Assembly (NCBI GenBank): GCA_017415025.1
Contig: JAFQJH010000011.1
Location: forward strand, 1 to 62,956
DNA from: Clostridia bacterium
GTDB lineage: Bacteria > Bacillota > Clostridia > Oscillospirales > Acutalibacteraceae
Length of the DNA: 62,956 bases
Direction of reading: 5' to 3'
The position numbers and the translations under genes are program-made. Under the pieces are notes generated by a model. It was not told where the DNA came from. It searched no databases and worked only from the letters and a program-made list of their open reading frames with translations. Below, one piece after another: positions 24,560 to 33,291 of this stretch. Position 1 is the stretch's first letter; the number at the start of each line of letters is the position of its first letter.

Positions 24560-26059
24560 TTATTCAGCGTTTTTTATCTGCTCTATCCACGTTGAAATAA
24601 GAGCAAAAATGTTGACCTTTGTGCTCTGTGTGTCGGAATTTTCCGTTGTGAGCGGCTCGAGTGCTTCGGTTTCCTGATTATTGACAAGGAACTGCGGATA
24701 TTCGGGGAAGGTATGAACGGTCTCCTGCCCCTCGTTATAGATGAGCTTATAAACAAACTCGTCGTAGCCGTCCGTATACCAGGTGTGCATCATATCCTTG
24801 ACAAACCACGTGATTTCGGGGAAGGAACAGGTTGAAGCATCAATCATTCCGTCGGATGACAGGTGGTTGTGTCCGTCATTGACAGCCTGAACATAATCCT
24901 CACCGAGGGTTTCACCGTAATTCGCGCAGGTTGCGCCGAGTGACGTGTGCTCGGTTTCAATAAGGAAATCGCTCTGCACAACGCTGTCCTCTCCAATCGG
25001 AAGTGCGCCCTTGCCGTAGTTTGAGAGAATTGCAAAGCCTACACCGTTCGCCATAGCATCGGCAATGATTTCGTCACGCTTGTCCTGCACCTCATAGCGA
25101 TAACGGTCAATTTTCTTTATAAGCTCCGCGTTGACCTCTTCGTCAAGCATAAATGCCTTCGCATCCTCGTAGGCTTCGGGTGTCACAAATGCCCACAAGC
25201 CGGGTATGTAACCGAAAAGCGGTTTTATACATTCGTCGTAGACAATTTCGTCGATACTGCCGATAAATGCGCTGAGAAGTGCAACAACGGGGTTGAAAAC
25301 AAATTTTGCAAGTGAAAGGTAAATTGCACGGTAGAATACCATATCGGGAGCATTACCCTCCATAAAGTTGCCGATATAATTGACAAGTGATTGAGAATTA
25401 ATCGTCAGATCGCCGAGAAAAAGTGAGGTGATCGTCGAGATACCGTCAAAGGCCGATGACTGCATAACAACAGTTTCAACACTGTCATAGCCGTAAGCCT
25501 TGAGGTAGGTCATCGTAACGGCACCGCCCATACTTTCGGCACGGATAGCAACCTTATCGTGCTTTGTAAGACGCTTTGTATCTTCAATATAATCGTTAAG
25601 CTCGGCGGCAAGCTCAAACAGATCCTTTCGCCAATCGTAGCGGAAGGTAAAATAGTCATCCTTATAATGCTCTGCCGTCGGCGGATTAAAGCGTTCAATA
25701 TCAACCGTCGGATTTTTCGGAACGCCGTTTTCGTCACAGCTTGCATCATAGAAAAGCTCCATAACGTCAGCGCTGAGTCTGTGTGCAAAGTAGTCAAAAT
25801 CACGGCTGACAAGCATCCAGAGAAGCGGAGCGATAAGCCCCGTAATCATATCGGTAATCGCTTCGGGCTCAACGCCGAATGCGCCGTATTCATCCTCTGT
25901 GCCCGCATTGGCAACAAGCTCCGTGTAAGCAAAGCCCGTTACGAAAATGACGGGAATATTGCCGCAATCGCATTTATCATCCGTTGACTTGGCGAAAATT
26001 GTAACGCTCAGTGAAAACGCGATGATAACTGAAAGTAAAATTGAAAGAAACTTTTTCAT
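24560..26059 (-). CDS. Secreted alpha/beta-hydrolase (lipase/LCAT-like)
   Basis: 499 residues with an AGGGGG site. A signal peptide (MKKFLSILLSVIIAFSLSVT, then IFAKS) is followed by an alpha/beta-hydrolase opening (IPVIFVTGFAYTELV). The nucleophile elbow is AIRAESMGGAVTMTYLKAYG (AESMG, Ser). A later His occurs in the region VNDGHNHLSSDGMIDASTCS, typical of lipase-type triads. The layout resembles LCAT/PGAP-like lipases. It should act outside the cell on lipid or ester bonds; the substrate is unknown. It is divergent from the SpoVB-like flippase gene. Confidence 0.75.
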   Translation of the reverse strand: MKKFLSILLSVIIAFSLSVTIFAKSTDDKCDCGNIPVIFVTGFAYTELVANAGTEDEYGAFGVEPEAITDMITGLIAPLLWMLVSRDFDYFAHRLSADVMELFYDASCDENGVPKNPTVDIERFNPPTAEHYKDDYFTFRYDWRKDLFELAAELNDYIEDTKRLTKHDKVAIRAESMGGAVTMTYLKAYGYDSVETVVMQSSAFDGISTITSLFLGDLTINSQSLVNYIGNFMEGNAPDMVFYRAIYLSLAKFVFNPVVALLSAFIGSIDEIVYDECIKPLFGYIPGLWAFVTPEAYEDAKAFMLDEEVNAELIKKIDRYRYEVQDKRDEIIADAMANGVGFAILSNYGKGALPIGEDSVVQSDFLIETEHTSLGATCANYGETLGEDYVQAVNDGHNHLSSDGMIDASTCSFPEITWFVKDMMHTWYTDGYDEFVYKLIYNEGQETVHTFPEYPQFLVNNQETEALEPLTTENSDTQSTKVNIFALISTWIEQIKNAE

Positions 26060-26081
26060 AATATAACCCCCTGATATTTTT

Positions 26082-26110
26082 ATTTTAGCACAATGTTATC
26101 AGGATTTCAA
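26082..26110 (-). promoter_or_regulatory. Promoter of the lipase-like gene
   Basis: TTGAAA, a 17-base spacer and TAAAAT with TGC ahead (extended -10) on the minus strand. Confidence 0.6.
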
Positions 26111-26154
26111 TTCTTAATAATGAAATGCAAGCATAAATATTAAACGGTGATTTT

Positions 26155-27705
26155 ATGTCTGATGCAAAAAAGCTTCTTCACAATACAATACTGCTGACCG
26201 CGGCATCCTTTCTGATGCGGACAGTTTCGGTCAGCTTCAACGTATACCTTACAAACAAAATAGGTGCTGACGGCATCGGACTTTTTCAGCTTATTATTGC
26301 CGTTTACGGTATGGCGGTCACCTTTGCTTCGGCAGGAATACGGCTTGCATCAATGCGGCTTGTAGCAGACAATCTGGCAATCAAAAAATATTCCGAACGC
26401 AGAATTATGAGGCTTTGTATTCTTTATTCCTTCATCTGCGGTGTCGCTGTTGCGTGCGTGCTGTCAGGTTTTTCGGGACTTATAGGACAGAAATGGATAT
26501 GCGACCCGAGAAGTATTCCGAGCCTGAAGGTTTTAAGTCTCAGCCTTCCTTTTGTTTCGGTTTCGGCGGCACTCGGCGGTTATTTCACTGCTGTGGGAAA
26601 GCTTGTAAGATACACGGCAGTGCAGTTTTTTGAGCAGATTTTAAAAATCGGTGTAACTGTTTTCGCTCTGCGCGGTGTGCTGTCGCACGGTCTTGAGGCT
26701 TCGTGCGTGGCAATAGTATTCGGAATGACGAGTGCTGAAATGTTTTCCGCATTCTGTTCGTTTGTGCTTTATCGGTTTTCAACAAAAAGAGCTGATATTT
26801 TTGAAAAGCCTCGGGAAATAGTAAAAAAAATGCTCCGTATTGCCCTGCCCGATGCAGTCGGCGCGGAGATGCGCTCGATACTGATGACGGTCGAGCATCT
26901 GCTGATTCCCGTAGGCTTCAGAAAATCGGGAAGCAATCCGCAGACGGCTATGGCTACCTACGGCATTATTCACGGTATGGCACTTCCGCTGGTGCTTTAC
27001 CCCTCGGCGCTTTTATCTTCTCTCTCGGGACTGCTTGTACCAGAAATATCCGCACAGCATATCGCAAAAAACAATATCCGCATCGGGTATATGATTGCAA
27101 GAGTGCTGCACATTGCGCTGATTTTTTCAATCGGTACTGCGGGAATTATGTATTTTTCCTCCGACGAGCTTGCAAGAGCTGTTTATAATAATCCCGAAGT
27201 CGGTTTTTACACGCAGATACTCTCCCCTCTTATCCCTGTGATGTATATGGATATGACAATAGACGGGATGCTCAAGGGACTTGACCAACAGGTCAGCTAT
27301 ATGCGGTACAACATCATTGATGCAAGCATCTGCGTTATTTTTGTTTACCTGCTGGTGCCGATTTTTGCGGTAAAGGGTTATATAATCGTTGTTTTTATGA
27401 GCGAGATAATCAATTTTGCATTGAGCTTCCGACGTCTTACTATGGTAAGTGAGGTGCGCATTGAGCTTTTCAGGGATATTGTAATTCCGCTTCTTTGCGT
27501 TATTTCGGCAGGAAACGTTAAGAATATTATTTTTGCTCTTTTCCCTATTGATTTCGGCATCAAGGGTGATGCCGTTGCGGGCATTATAATCTGTGCAGGA
27601 GTTTATATTACTTTACTGCGCATTTTTACAGCTATAAACAAGGAAGAATTGCGCTGGGCAAAGAGACTTGCTGTGGGCAAAATTAAAAGCCACGACGGAG
27701 CGTGA
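26155..27705 (+). CDS. SpoVB-like MOP-family lipid/oligosaccharide flippase
   Basis: 516 residues with an ACGGTG site. About 14 membrane segments are visible from LLHNTILLTAASFLMRTVSV and GLFQLIIAVYGMAVTFASAG to the end, with the MATE-like repeat pattern typical of stage V sporulation protein B and Wzx-like flippases. The segment LSSLSGLLVPEISAQ is characteristic. SpoVB-type proteins move lipid-linked cell-wall precursors across the membrane, in the spore cortex or elsewhere. Here the gene stands alone, convergent with a lipase-like gene three bases away. Family good; exact cargo inferred. Confidence 0.85.
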   Translation: MSDAKKLLHNTILLTAASFLMRTVSVSFNVYLTNKIGADGIGLFQLIIAVYGMAVTFASAGIRLASMRLVADNLAIKKYSERRIMRLCILYSFICGVAVACVLSGFSGLIGQKWICDPRSIPSLKVLSLSLPFVSVSAALGGYFTAVGKLVRYTAVQFFEQILKIGVTVFALRGVLSHGLEASCVAIVFGMTSAEMFSAFCSFVLYRFSTKRADIFEKPREIVKKMLRIALPDAVGAEMRSILMTVEHLLIPVGFRKSGSNPQTAMATYGIIHGMALPLVLYPSALLSSLSGLLVPEISAQHIAKNNIRIGYMIARVLHIALIFSIGTAGIMYFSSDELARAVYNNPEVGFYTQILSPLIPVMYMDMTIDGMLKGLDQQVSYMRYNIIDASICVIFVYLLVPIFAVKGYIIVVFMSEIINFALSFRRLTMVSEVRIELFRDIVIPLLCVISAGNVKNIIFALFPIDFGIKGDAVAGIIICAGVYITLLRIFTAINKEELRWAKRLAVGKIKSHDGA

Positions 27706-27708
27706 CTT

Positions 27709-29475
27709 TTAAACAAATACATTTTTGATTTTATGAATGATAACCTGAATTGCATTCATCTCGACATTGACGGTTGCAAAGGCTTCATCAAGCACCTTGC
27801 CGTCCGCTGAATAAAGCGTTGCCGTGAGCGTTGCCGTTCCCTTTGAATTTGCATAGACCGTACCGTCCTTATCAACGGAAACAATCTCCTCGTTATCACT
27901 CTTCCATTCGACGTAACCGCCCTCGACATTAAAATCCGTGTTGAGCTTACCGCTCGAATTATACTTGAGTGTGATGTTGTTCCAGCTCAGTCGCAGCTCA
28001 TCGTCAACATCCGAATTGATTTTAAGCATCGTTTCTTCGTCAAGTATACGCACCCACGTCATTGTTACATAAGGCTGATGCACGTTGATAACGGTGTTAA
28101 TCTGTGAAAGAAGTGTCGGAATTTCCTTGCGGTGCGCCTTGATAAGGTCGAGAATTTCTATAAATAGGTCGATAAGTCCCTCAACCTCTTTGTCGCTGAG
28201 GTCAGCGTGCTTTGTCTTTTCCGCAACATAATCGGCAAGATACGACTGATAGCCGTCCGCCTTGATTTTTTTGTAATTCGACGGAATGAGCGAAACCAGC
28301 GTTGCGAAGACCATTTTACCGATTGAACCGGCTAAATCCTTGACTGTACGCTTTTTGCCGAGGTACTGTCCCGTGAAGAATATGAGGGAATTCTCATACC
28401 TTTCGGAATATGTCTCTCTATCAACCATAACGTCGGTTGCAAGGTAGGAAAAGACCTTTTTGAAAACAAGCTCACAGGAAAGAGAGTCCTCCGTATCGTA
28501 AAAAAAGTCCTTGGATTCCTTGCCCGTGTGCGCCATAAAAGAGTCAAACTCCTTGACAGCCGAATTATAGAAGGTTTCATAATCTGCCACACGGCTCGCA
28601 GACGGAAGATAGAGCGTTCTGCCGTAGGACGTGAAATTGAAATTATCCATTACGAACATCGGGACATAATCGCTCGGGTTGATAATGTTGAAAATATTAT
28701 CATAAAGCTCGTTGCCTGTATTGACATCGCTTGTTGCCTGCGGTGTTTCGTAAAGGTATGCGTAGATATTCTCGTTGGTAAAGCCTACACTTTTGATGTA
28801 ATCGGTCTGAGCTCCGATTGAGTCGGTATAACTGCCGTCAACAAGCTCCGCCGCAAAAAGATTTGCGATTGACGAGCCGCGGCTGTAGCCGGGAATAAGG
28901 AGCTTAACCGTTCCGTAAGGCTCAAGGTTTTTGCAGAAATCGTTGAAATAAACGAGCGAAGTCTGCTTTGAAATGTCAAAGCCCTCGTGATTCTCACCCG
29001 TGCCGACGCGGAGATTTCCGCCCCATTCCATACCGTAGTTACCGCTTCGGATGGCGGCAATAACAATTGTTGTCGGCTCTCCGCCGAGGTCAAGCTTCTT
29101 TGTACCGAGTGCAAGTCCGACGGTGTCGTAGCCCTCTGTATCATAGCCGTAGCTTGTGAAATCGTAACCGCACTCTTCAAGCATCATACGGATGTTTTCG
29201 TCGGGGTTTTCGAGATCAAATGAGCCGAAGGACGCCATTGAAACGCACAGCGAATACAGTGCGAGGTCATGATTATAGTCGTAGGCATTGCCCGTGAAAT
29301 ACGAATCAGAATACTCGTAGGGATAGATTATCGTCTCGTCAAACCAATCGCAACGAAATTCGTTCTTGCCGGGCATAGGGTCTTCGTCTTTTTTTGCAAA
29401 GGATACCGCGGGCAGACTGACAAAAATCATAAGCACTGCAAGAAACGCGGAAAGTATTCTGTTAAAAAGCTTCAT
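27709..29475 (-). CDS. Secreted lipase-like alpha/beta-hydrolase with Ig-like C-terminal domain
   Basis: 588 residues with AAAGGAGG ahead of the ATG. A signal peptide (ILSAFLAVLMIFVSLPAVSF, then AKKDED) leads into an alpha/beta-hydrolase with the nucleophile elbow LLIPGYSRGSSIANLFAAEL (GYSRG). The C-terminal 100 residues look like a bacterial Ig-like (BIG2) domain: VEWKSDNEEIVSVDKDGTVY and SKGTATLTATL. This pattern suits a secreted, wall-associated ester hydrolase. It is the last gene of an operon with a PHP protein and a ceramidase-like protein. Substrate unknown. Confidence 0.75.
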   Translation of the reverse strand: MKLFNRILSAFLAVLMIFVSLPAVSFAKKDEDPMPGKNEFRCDWFDETIIYPYEYSDSYFTGNAYDYNHDLALYSLCVSMASFGSFDLENPDENIRMMLEECGYDFTSYGYDTEGYDTVGLALGTKKLDLGGEPTTIVIAAIRSGNYGMEWGGNLRVGTGENHEGFDISKQTSLVYFNDFCKNLEPYGTVKLLIPGYSRGSSIANLFAAELVDGSYTDSIGAQTDYIKSVGFTNENIYAYLYETPQATSDVNTGNELYDNIFNIINPSDYVPMFVMDNFNFTSYGRTLYLPSASRVADYETFYNSAVKEFDSFMAHTGKESKDFFYDTEDSLSCELVFKKVFSYLATDVMVDRETYSERYENSLIFFTGQYLGKKRTVKDLAGSIGKMVFATLVSLIPSNYKKIKADGYQSYLADYVAEKTKHADLSDKEVEGLIDLFIEILDLIKAHRKEIPTLLSQINTVINVHQPYVTMTWVRILDEETMLKINSDVDDELRLSWNNITLKYNSSGKLNTDFNVEGGYVEWKSDNEEIVSVDKDGTVYANSKGTATLTATLYSADGKVLDEAFATVNVEMNAIQVIIHKIKNVFV

Positions 29476-29493
29476 TCTGCTCGCCTCCTTTGA

Positions 29494-30162
29494 TTATTTT
29501 ATAATTCTGAACTCGCCCGAACGAAGAATACGCAAAAGGTCATCGTTTGTTGTAATTTTTTCGTTCGTGATAATTCCGCTTAAAATTTCAATATGCTCTT
29601 CGCGGTGGAAATCCGTTCCGCCGACACGTATCTTCATATTGCTTTTCTCTGCCCAGGCCTCAGCTTTTTTATTGATATCCGTATTTTTACCCTTGCCGTT
29701 GTATACTTCACAGCCGTCAAGATACTTGGGATTCGTTCTGAAAATATAAGGGCGGAAGGGATGCGCCTGAAGGAAAATCATATTATGCTTTTTGCAAAGC
29801 TCATAAAATCTGCGCGGATAATACGTCATAAGATTACCGTGCTCGCGGATAAATTCGGGCGTTATGCCGTAAACGAGATAGTCGTTGCCGTTGCCGTAGA
29901 AACGCAGCTCCATACCGAAAAGGACGGTAAAATCATCGCCTGCGGCTGCAAGAGCCTTTTCGTATCCGCTCAGGTAAAAGTCCGTTTCCTTCTGCGGTGC
30001 AAAAAGATGCCTGTCAAGAAAGGTCAGCGGCGAATAATGGTCGGTTATAACTATTCCCGAATATCCCTTTGATTTGTATATCTCCACTGCCTTCTCCGCA
30101 GGACAAGCCGCACATCGGCTGACATCCCCCGTATGGCAGTGCAATTCATATTTGTATTCCAT
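29494..30162 (-). CDS. PHP-domain phosphoesterase (cytosolic)
   Basis: 222 residues with a CGGAGAAATAAA site. The PHP metal ligands are visible: YELHCHTGDVSRCA, GIVITDHYS, FGMELRFYG, MIFLQAHPFRPYI and VGGTDFHREEH. The length suits a stand-alone PHP hydrolase of the histidinol-phosphatase or nucleoside-phosphate type. It has no signal peptide. It lies 18 bases before the lipase-like gene and 55 bases after the ceramidase-like gene, so the three are probably one transcript. Confidence 0.85.
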   Translation of the reverse strand: MEYKYELHCHTGDVSRCAACPAEKAVEIYKSKGYSGIVITDHYSPLTFLDRHLFAPQKETDFYLSGYEKALAAAGDDFTVLFGMELRFYGNGNDYLVYGITPEFIREHGNLMTYYPRRFYELCKKHNMIFLQAHPFRPYIFRTNPKYLDGCEVYNGKGKNTDINKKAEAWAEKSNMKIRVGGTDFHREEHIEILSGIITNEKITTNDDLLRILRSGEFRIIK

Positions 30163-30179
30163 TTTATTTCTCCGTTAAA

Positions 30180-30213
30180 CAGGACAGTATAAGAAAAATC
30201 TCATACTGCCCTG
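30180..30213 (-). terminator. Hairpin between the ceramidase-like and PHP genes
   Basis: Stem CAGGACAGTAT against ATACTGCCCTG with one mismatch. On the minus strand it is followed only by TTTAAC, so it is a weak terminator or an intercistronic hairpin. It ends close to the PHP ribosome site. Confidence 0.45.
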
Positions 30214-30217
30214 CTGA

Positions 30218-31648
30218 TTATTTCACTCTGCTGATGATATCTGCAAATGCAGTTGAAAGTGTTTTAGCCGCTGAATAGCCGAGGGAATTTGTCTCGTGGT
30301 AGTGTCCGCGGTCAAACTTATCCTTACCCGTGCTCAGGTACGGCTGTGTCTTATGAAGAATAAAGTCGTTGGGAGGTACAACATAACCCGTGAAGTCGTT
30401 GGAAACGCCGAAAACAAGGAGATTTTCGTCATCAGCGATTTCAACAAATGTCGGCGGATTGATTTCGGGACCTCTGCCTGTTGCGGACTCCTCGGCAGAA
30501 GCCGCACCGCCGTAAGCGATTTCGGGGAAGGCCTCACCGGGAACGAGGAGTATCTGCTGTGCACCTATCTTCATATATGTCATCTCGGAAACGAGAGCCA
30601 TTTTAAGCTCTGCCGTTTCGCTTGCTACCATCTTTGAGCTCATAACCTTGAGCATTGCAAGGAATGCAAGAACACCGTTATCAGCGTGATAATGGAACGG
30701 CTGCTGAAGAACTGTAATTTCTGCAGGCATTTTTTCGTCATTATCAATTCTGAGTGCACCTGCCGCAAGAGCCTTACCCTGCTTTTCGGTACGGACCCAT
30801 CTGTCATCCTCATTCTCAAAGCCGGGGTCAACCGCGCCGATAGCGCCGATACCGAAGAGAATGTTGACGTCCTTCTCGGCATAGATTGCCTGACGCAGGA
30901 AGTAGGGATAGTCGGCACTGCAAAGGGTATTGCCGCCGCCGAGGGTATTCGGATGAGCACCGAAGTTGAGAAGCCATGTTTCCTTTGTTCCGTTATCGGG
31001 AACAAAACGGAAGCGGGTAAGCTTATCGTTCACATTAAGCGGCTCTCGTCTCTTGTAATTAGCCTCAGGCACGTGTGTTGTGCCGAGATAGAGGTCGCCC
31101 GTTGTTCTGTTTTCATAAGCCTCAATGCAGATTTCCTTGATTGTCTTGAAAATCTTCTGCATATATGTATCTACCTTGCCCGTAAAGGGAAGTCTGCCCC
31201 AATAGCCGACAGTATCAAAGCCTGCGTGCTGATGAGTACAGCAGATATTGATAGCCTTACATTTTGCGGTTTTGCAGAAATCCGCAAGGCTTTCACGGAT
31301 GAGTGTTACCTCAGTATTGGTAAGACCGATGATATCAGCCGTGACGATGATGATACCGCCCTCTTCGCCGACACCGAGCCACATTGCGCTTGCTGTAAGG
31401 TTATCGTGGATACCTGTCATATCCTGAGCCATTTTGTGACCTGCGATATAATATTTCTTATCACCGAAATCGTCGGGCATCATCTCTCTCATAGAGAAGC
31501 CGACATCAAACTTTGAATCCTTATTATTCTTGATTCTGGTGGGCTGTACCTTCGGCAATTCGGGTGCAGGACCCTTTTTGCAGATTTTATTGCCCTTTCT
31601 TGTCGCTATTTTTTTGACGGCGGATGCCGCAAGATCGCCAATATCCAT
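30218..31648 (-). CDS. Neutral ceramidase-like protein, second copy (no signal peptide)
   Basis: 476 residues from the ATG at 31648, which follows CAGGAGG. The fold and zinc ligands match the secreted copy: CTHQHAGFDTVGYWG, LNFGAHPNTLGGGN, LVPGEAFPEIAYGG and GVSNDFTGYVVPP (His, His, Glu, Tyr). Its N-terminus is basic (AVKKIATRKGNKICKKGP) and not a signal peptide, so it should be cytosolic unless exported another way. It heads an operon with a PHP protein and a secreted lipase-like protein. Ceramide cleavage is a family property; the substrate here is unproven. Confidence 0.75.
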   Translation of the reverse strand: MDIGDLAASAVKKIATRKGNKICKKGPAPELPKVQPTRIKNNKDSKFDVGFSMREMMPDDFGDKKYYIAGHKMAQDMTGIHDNLTASAMWLGVGEEGGIIIVTADIIGLTNTEVTLIRESLADFCKTAKCKAINICCTHQHAGFDTVGYWGRLPFTGKVDTYMQKIFKTIKEICIEAYENRTTGDLYLGTTHVPEANYKRREPLNVNDKLTRFRFVPDNGTKETWLLNFGAHPNTLGGGNTLCSADYPYFLRQAIYAEKDVNILFGIGAIGAVDPGFENEDDRWVRTEKQGKALAAGALRIDNDEKMPAEITVLQQPFHYHADNGVLAFLAMLKVMSSKMVASETAELKMALVSEMTYMKIGAQQILLVPGEAFPEIAYGGAASAEESATGRGPEINPPTFVEIADDENLLVFGVSNDFTGYVVPPNDFILHKTQPYLSTGKDKFDRGHYHETNSLGYSAAKTLSTAFADIISRVK

Positions 31649-31691
31649 AACAGTAAACCTCCTGAAAAGTGAGATATATAATTCCGTATAC

Positions 31692-31720
31692 ATTATATCA
31701 CAAGATATAGTGACAGACAA
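31692..31720 (-). promoter_or_regulatory. Promoter of the ceramidase-PHP-lipase operon
   Basis: TTGTCT, a 17-base spacer and TATAAT on the minus strand. It is back to back with the promoter at 31744. Confidence 0.6.
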
Positions 31721-31743
31721 GTAAATTTTATATGAACAAACGA

Positions 31744-31772
31744 TTGAAATACGGACTGATGTTTGCTATAAT
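31744..31772 (+). promoter_or_regulatory. Promoter of the M20 peptidase gene
   Basis: TTGAAA, a 17-base spacer and TATAAT, about 30 bases before the start codon. Confidence 0.65.
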
Positions 31773-31803
31773 AAGTTAAATTTAACAAAAAGAGGCGATA
31801 CAG

Positions 31804-33246
31804 ATGAAATACGTGCTTTACGTAATTCTCGCCGTCCTTGCAGTACTTGTTTTACTGCTTCTTGCGGCGGTTATAAGAACAGCCCTTATGAAAACCAAAA
31901 AGGCTGATTACACACCCAATCCCGACCCGAAAAGAACGGATGAATACTGTGCAAAGCTTTCGGAAATGGTGCAGTATGAGACTATTTCAAAGCGCGGCGA
32001 GGTGAACACCGAAAAATTCCTCGGCTTCCACAAGGTGCTCGAAAAGCTGTTCCCCACAGTTCACGAAAAGCTTGAAAAAACCGAAATCGACGGCAACCTT
32101 CTTTTTAAATGGAAGGGCAAGTCAAGCGAAAAGCCGATACTCATTATGAGCCACCAGGACGTTGTTGAAGCAACAGGCGAATGGAAATATCCTCCCTTCA
32201 GCGGTGAAATCGCAGAGGGCAAGGTCTGGGGCCGCGGCACTTCGGACACAAAGTGTACCGTTATGGCGTTTTTCCAGGCCGCCGAAGAGCTTCTCAAAGC
32301 AGGCTACACACCCGACTGCGACGTTTACATTGCAAGCAGCTGTACTGAAGAAATCGGCGGTGACGGCGCACCGAAGATTGTTGATTATCTTGACAAGCAG
32401 GGAGTTAAGCTCTTCCTCGTATGCGATGAGGGCGGCGGAATTATTCAGGACCCGATCGCAGGCATCAAGGGTAACTTCGCAATGGTCGGCGTTTTCGAAA
32501 AGGGCTACGGCGACGTTAAATTCATCGCACGCTCAACAGGCGGTCACGCAAGTGCTCCCCCGAAGAATACTCCGATCGCAAGACTTTCGAAATTCGTTGC
32601 GGCTGTTGATAAGAAAAATCCGTTCAACGTTGAATTTATGCCCGAGGTTGAGGCTATGTTCACAAAGCTCGCACCTTATGCAGGCTTCGGTCTCCGCCTT
32701 ATTTTCGGCAATCTTTGGCTGTTCAAGCCCCTTATGAAGAAGCTTCTTCCGATGATAAGCGCACAGGCAGGTGCAATGCTTTCAACAACAATTGCATTCA
32801 CTATGGCTGAAGGCTCAAACGGCTACAACGTTATTCCGCAGGAGGCTTCAATCTGCGCGAATATGAGATACATCCCCCACCAAGGCACTGACGAGAGCCT
32901 TGAGGTTATCACAAACCTTGCAAAGAAATATGACATTGAAACAGAGGTTGTATACCGCGGATATCCGTCACCCTGCGTTGACATCCACGGTGAGGCTTTC
33001 AAAATGGTTGAAAGTGCAATCGAAGAGTGCTTCCCCGGTGTCGGCTGCAGTCCCTACGTTGTTACGGGTGCAACAGATGCACGCTTCTATTCAAAAATCT
33101 GCGATAGCTGTGTTCGTTTCGCTCCCGTTATTTACGGCCCCGAGCAGATGAAGGGTATGCACGGACTTAACGAAAATATCGAGTGCAACACACTTGCAGG
33201 TGCGGTTGACTTCTATAAGAAGATAATCACAATGCAGAAAAGATAA
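31804..33246 (+). CDS. Membrane-anchored M20-family peptidase (carboxypeptidase-like)
   Basis: 480 residues with an AGAGGCGAT site. A single N-terminal membrane helix (VLYVILAVLAVLVLLLLAAV) is followed by an M20 catalytic domain: PILIMSHQDVVEATGEWKYP (His and Asp metal ligand region), GRGTSDTKCT (bridging Asp), ASSCTEEIGGDGA (catalytic and metal Glu), CDEGGG and the dimerisation domain. The last His is in MKGMHGLNENIE. The arrangement resembles CPS1/PM20D1-type enzymes. It should cleave peptides or N-acyl amino acids at the membrane face. A terminator follows. Confidence 0.85.
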   Translation: MKYVLYVILAVLAVLVLLLLAAVIRTALMKTKKADYTPNPDPKRTDEYCAKLSEMVQYETISKRGEVNTEKFLGFHKVLEKLFPTVHEKLEKTEIDGNLLFKWKGKSSEKPILIMSHQDVVEATGEWKYPPFSGEIAEGKVWGRGTSDTKCTVMAFFQAAEELLKAGYTPDCDVYIASSCTEEIGGDGAPKIVDYLDKQGVKLFLVCDEGGGIIQDPIAGIKGNFAMVGVFEKGYGDVKFIARSTGGHASAPPKNTPIARLSKFVAAVDKKNPFNVEFMPEVEAMFTKLAPYAGFGLRLIFGNLWLFKPLMKKLLPMISAQAGAMLSTTIAFTMAEGSNGYNVIPQEASICANMRYIPHQGTDESLEVITNLAKKYDIETEVVYRGYPSPCVDIHGEAFKMVESAIEECFPGVGCSPYVVTGATDARFYSKICDSCVRFAPVIYGPEQMKGMHGLNENIECNTLAGAVDFYKKIITMQKR

Positions 33247-33258
33247 ATAATAAAGCTG

Positions 33259-33287
33259 ATCCGCAACAGGAAATTCCCGTTGCGGAT
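33259..33287 (+). terminator. Terminator between M20 peptidase and pdp
   Basis: Stem ATCCGCAAC / GTTGCGGAT followed by TTTGTTATC. It also lies after the convergent pdp gene. Confidence 0.75.
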
Positions 33288-33291
33288 TTTG

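Noticed and set aside
30686-31516. Long plus-strand frame of 276 codons
   Set aside because: Antisense shadow of the ceramidase-like gene with no ribosome site and no motif.
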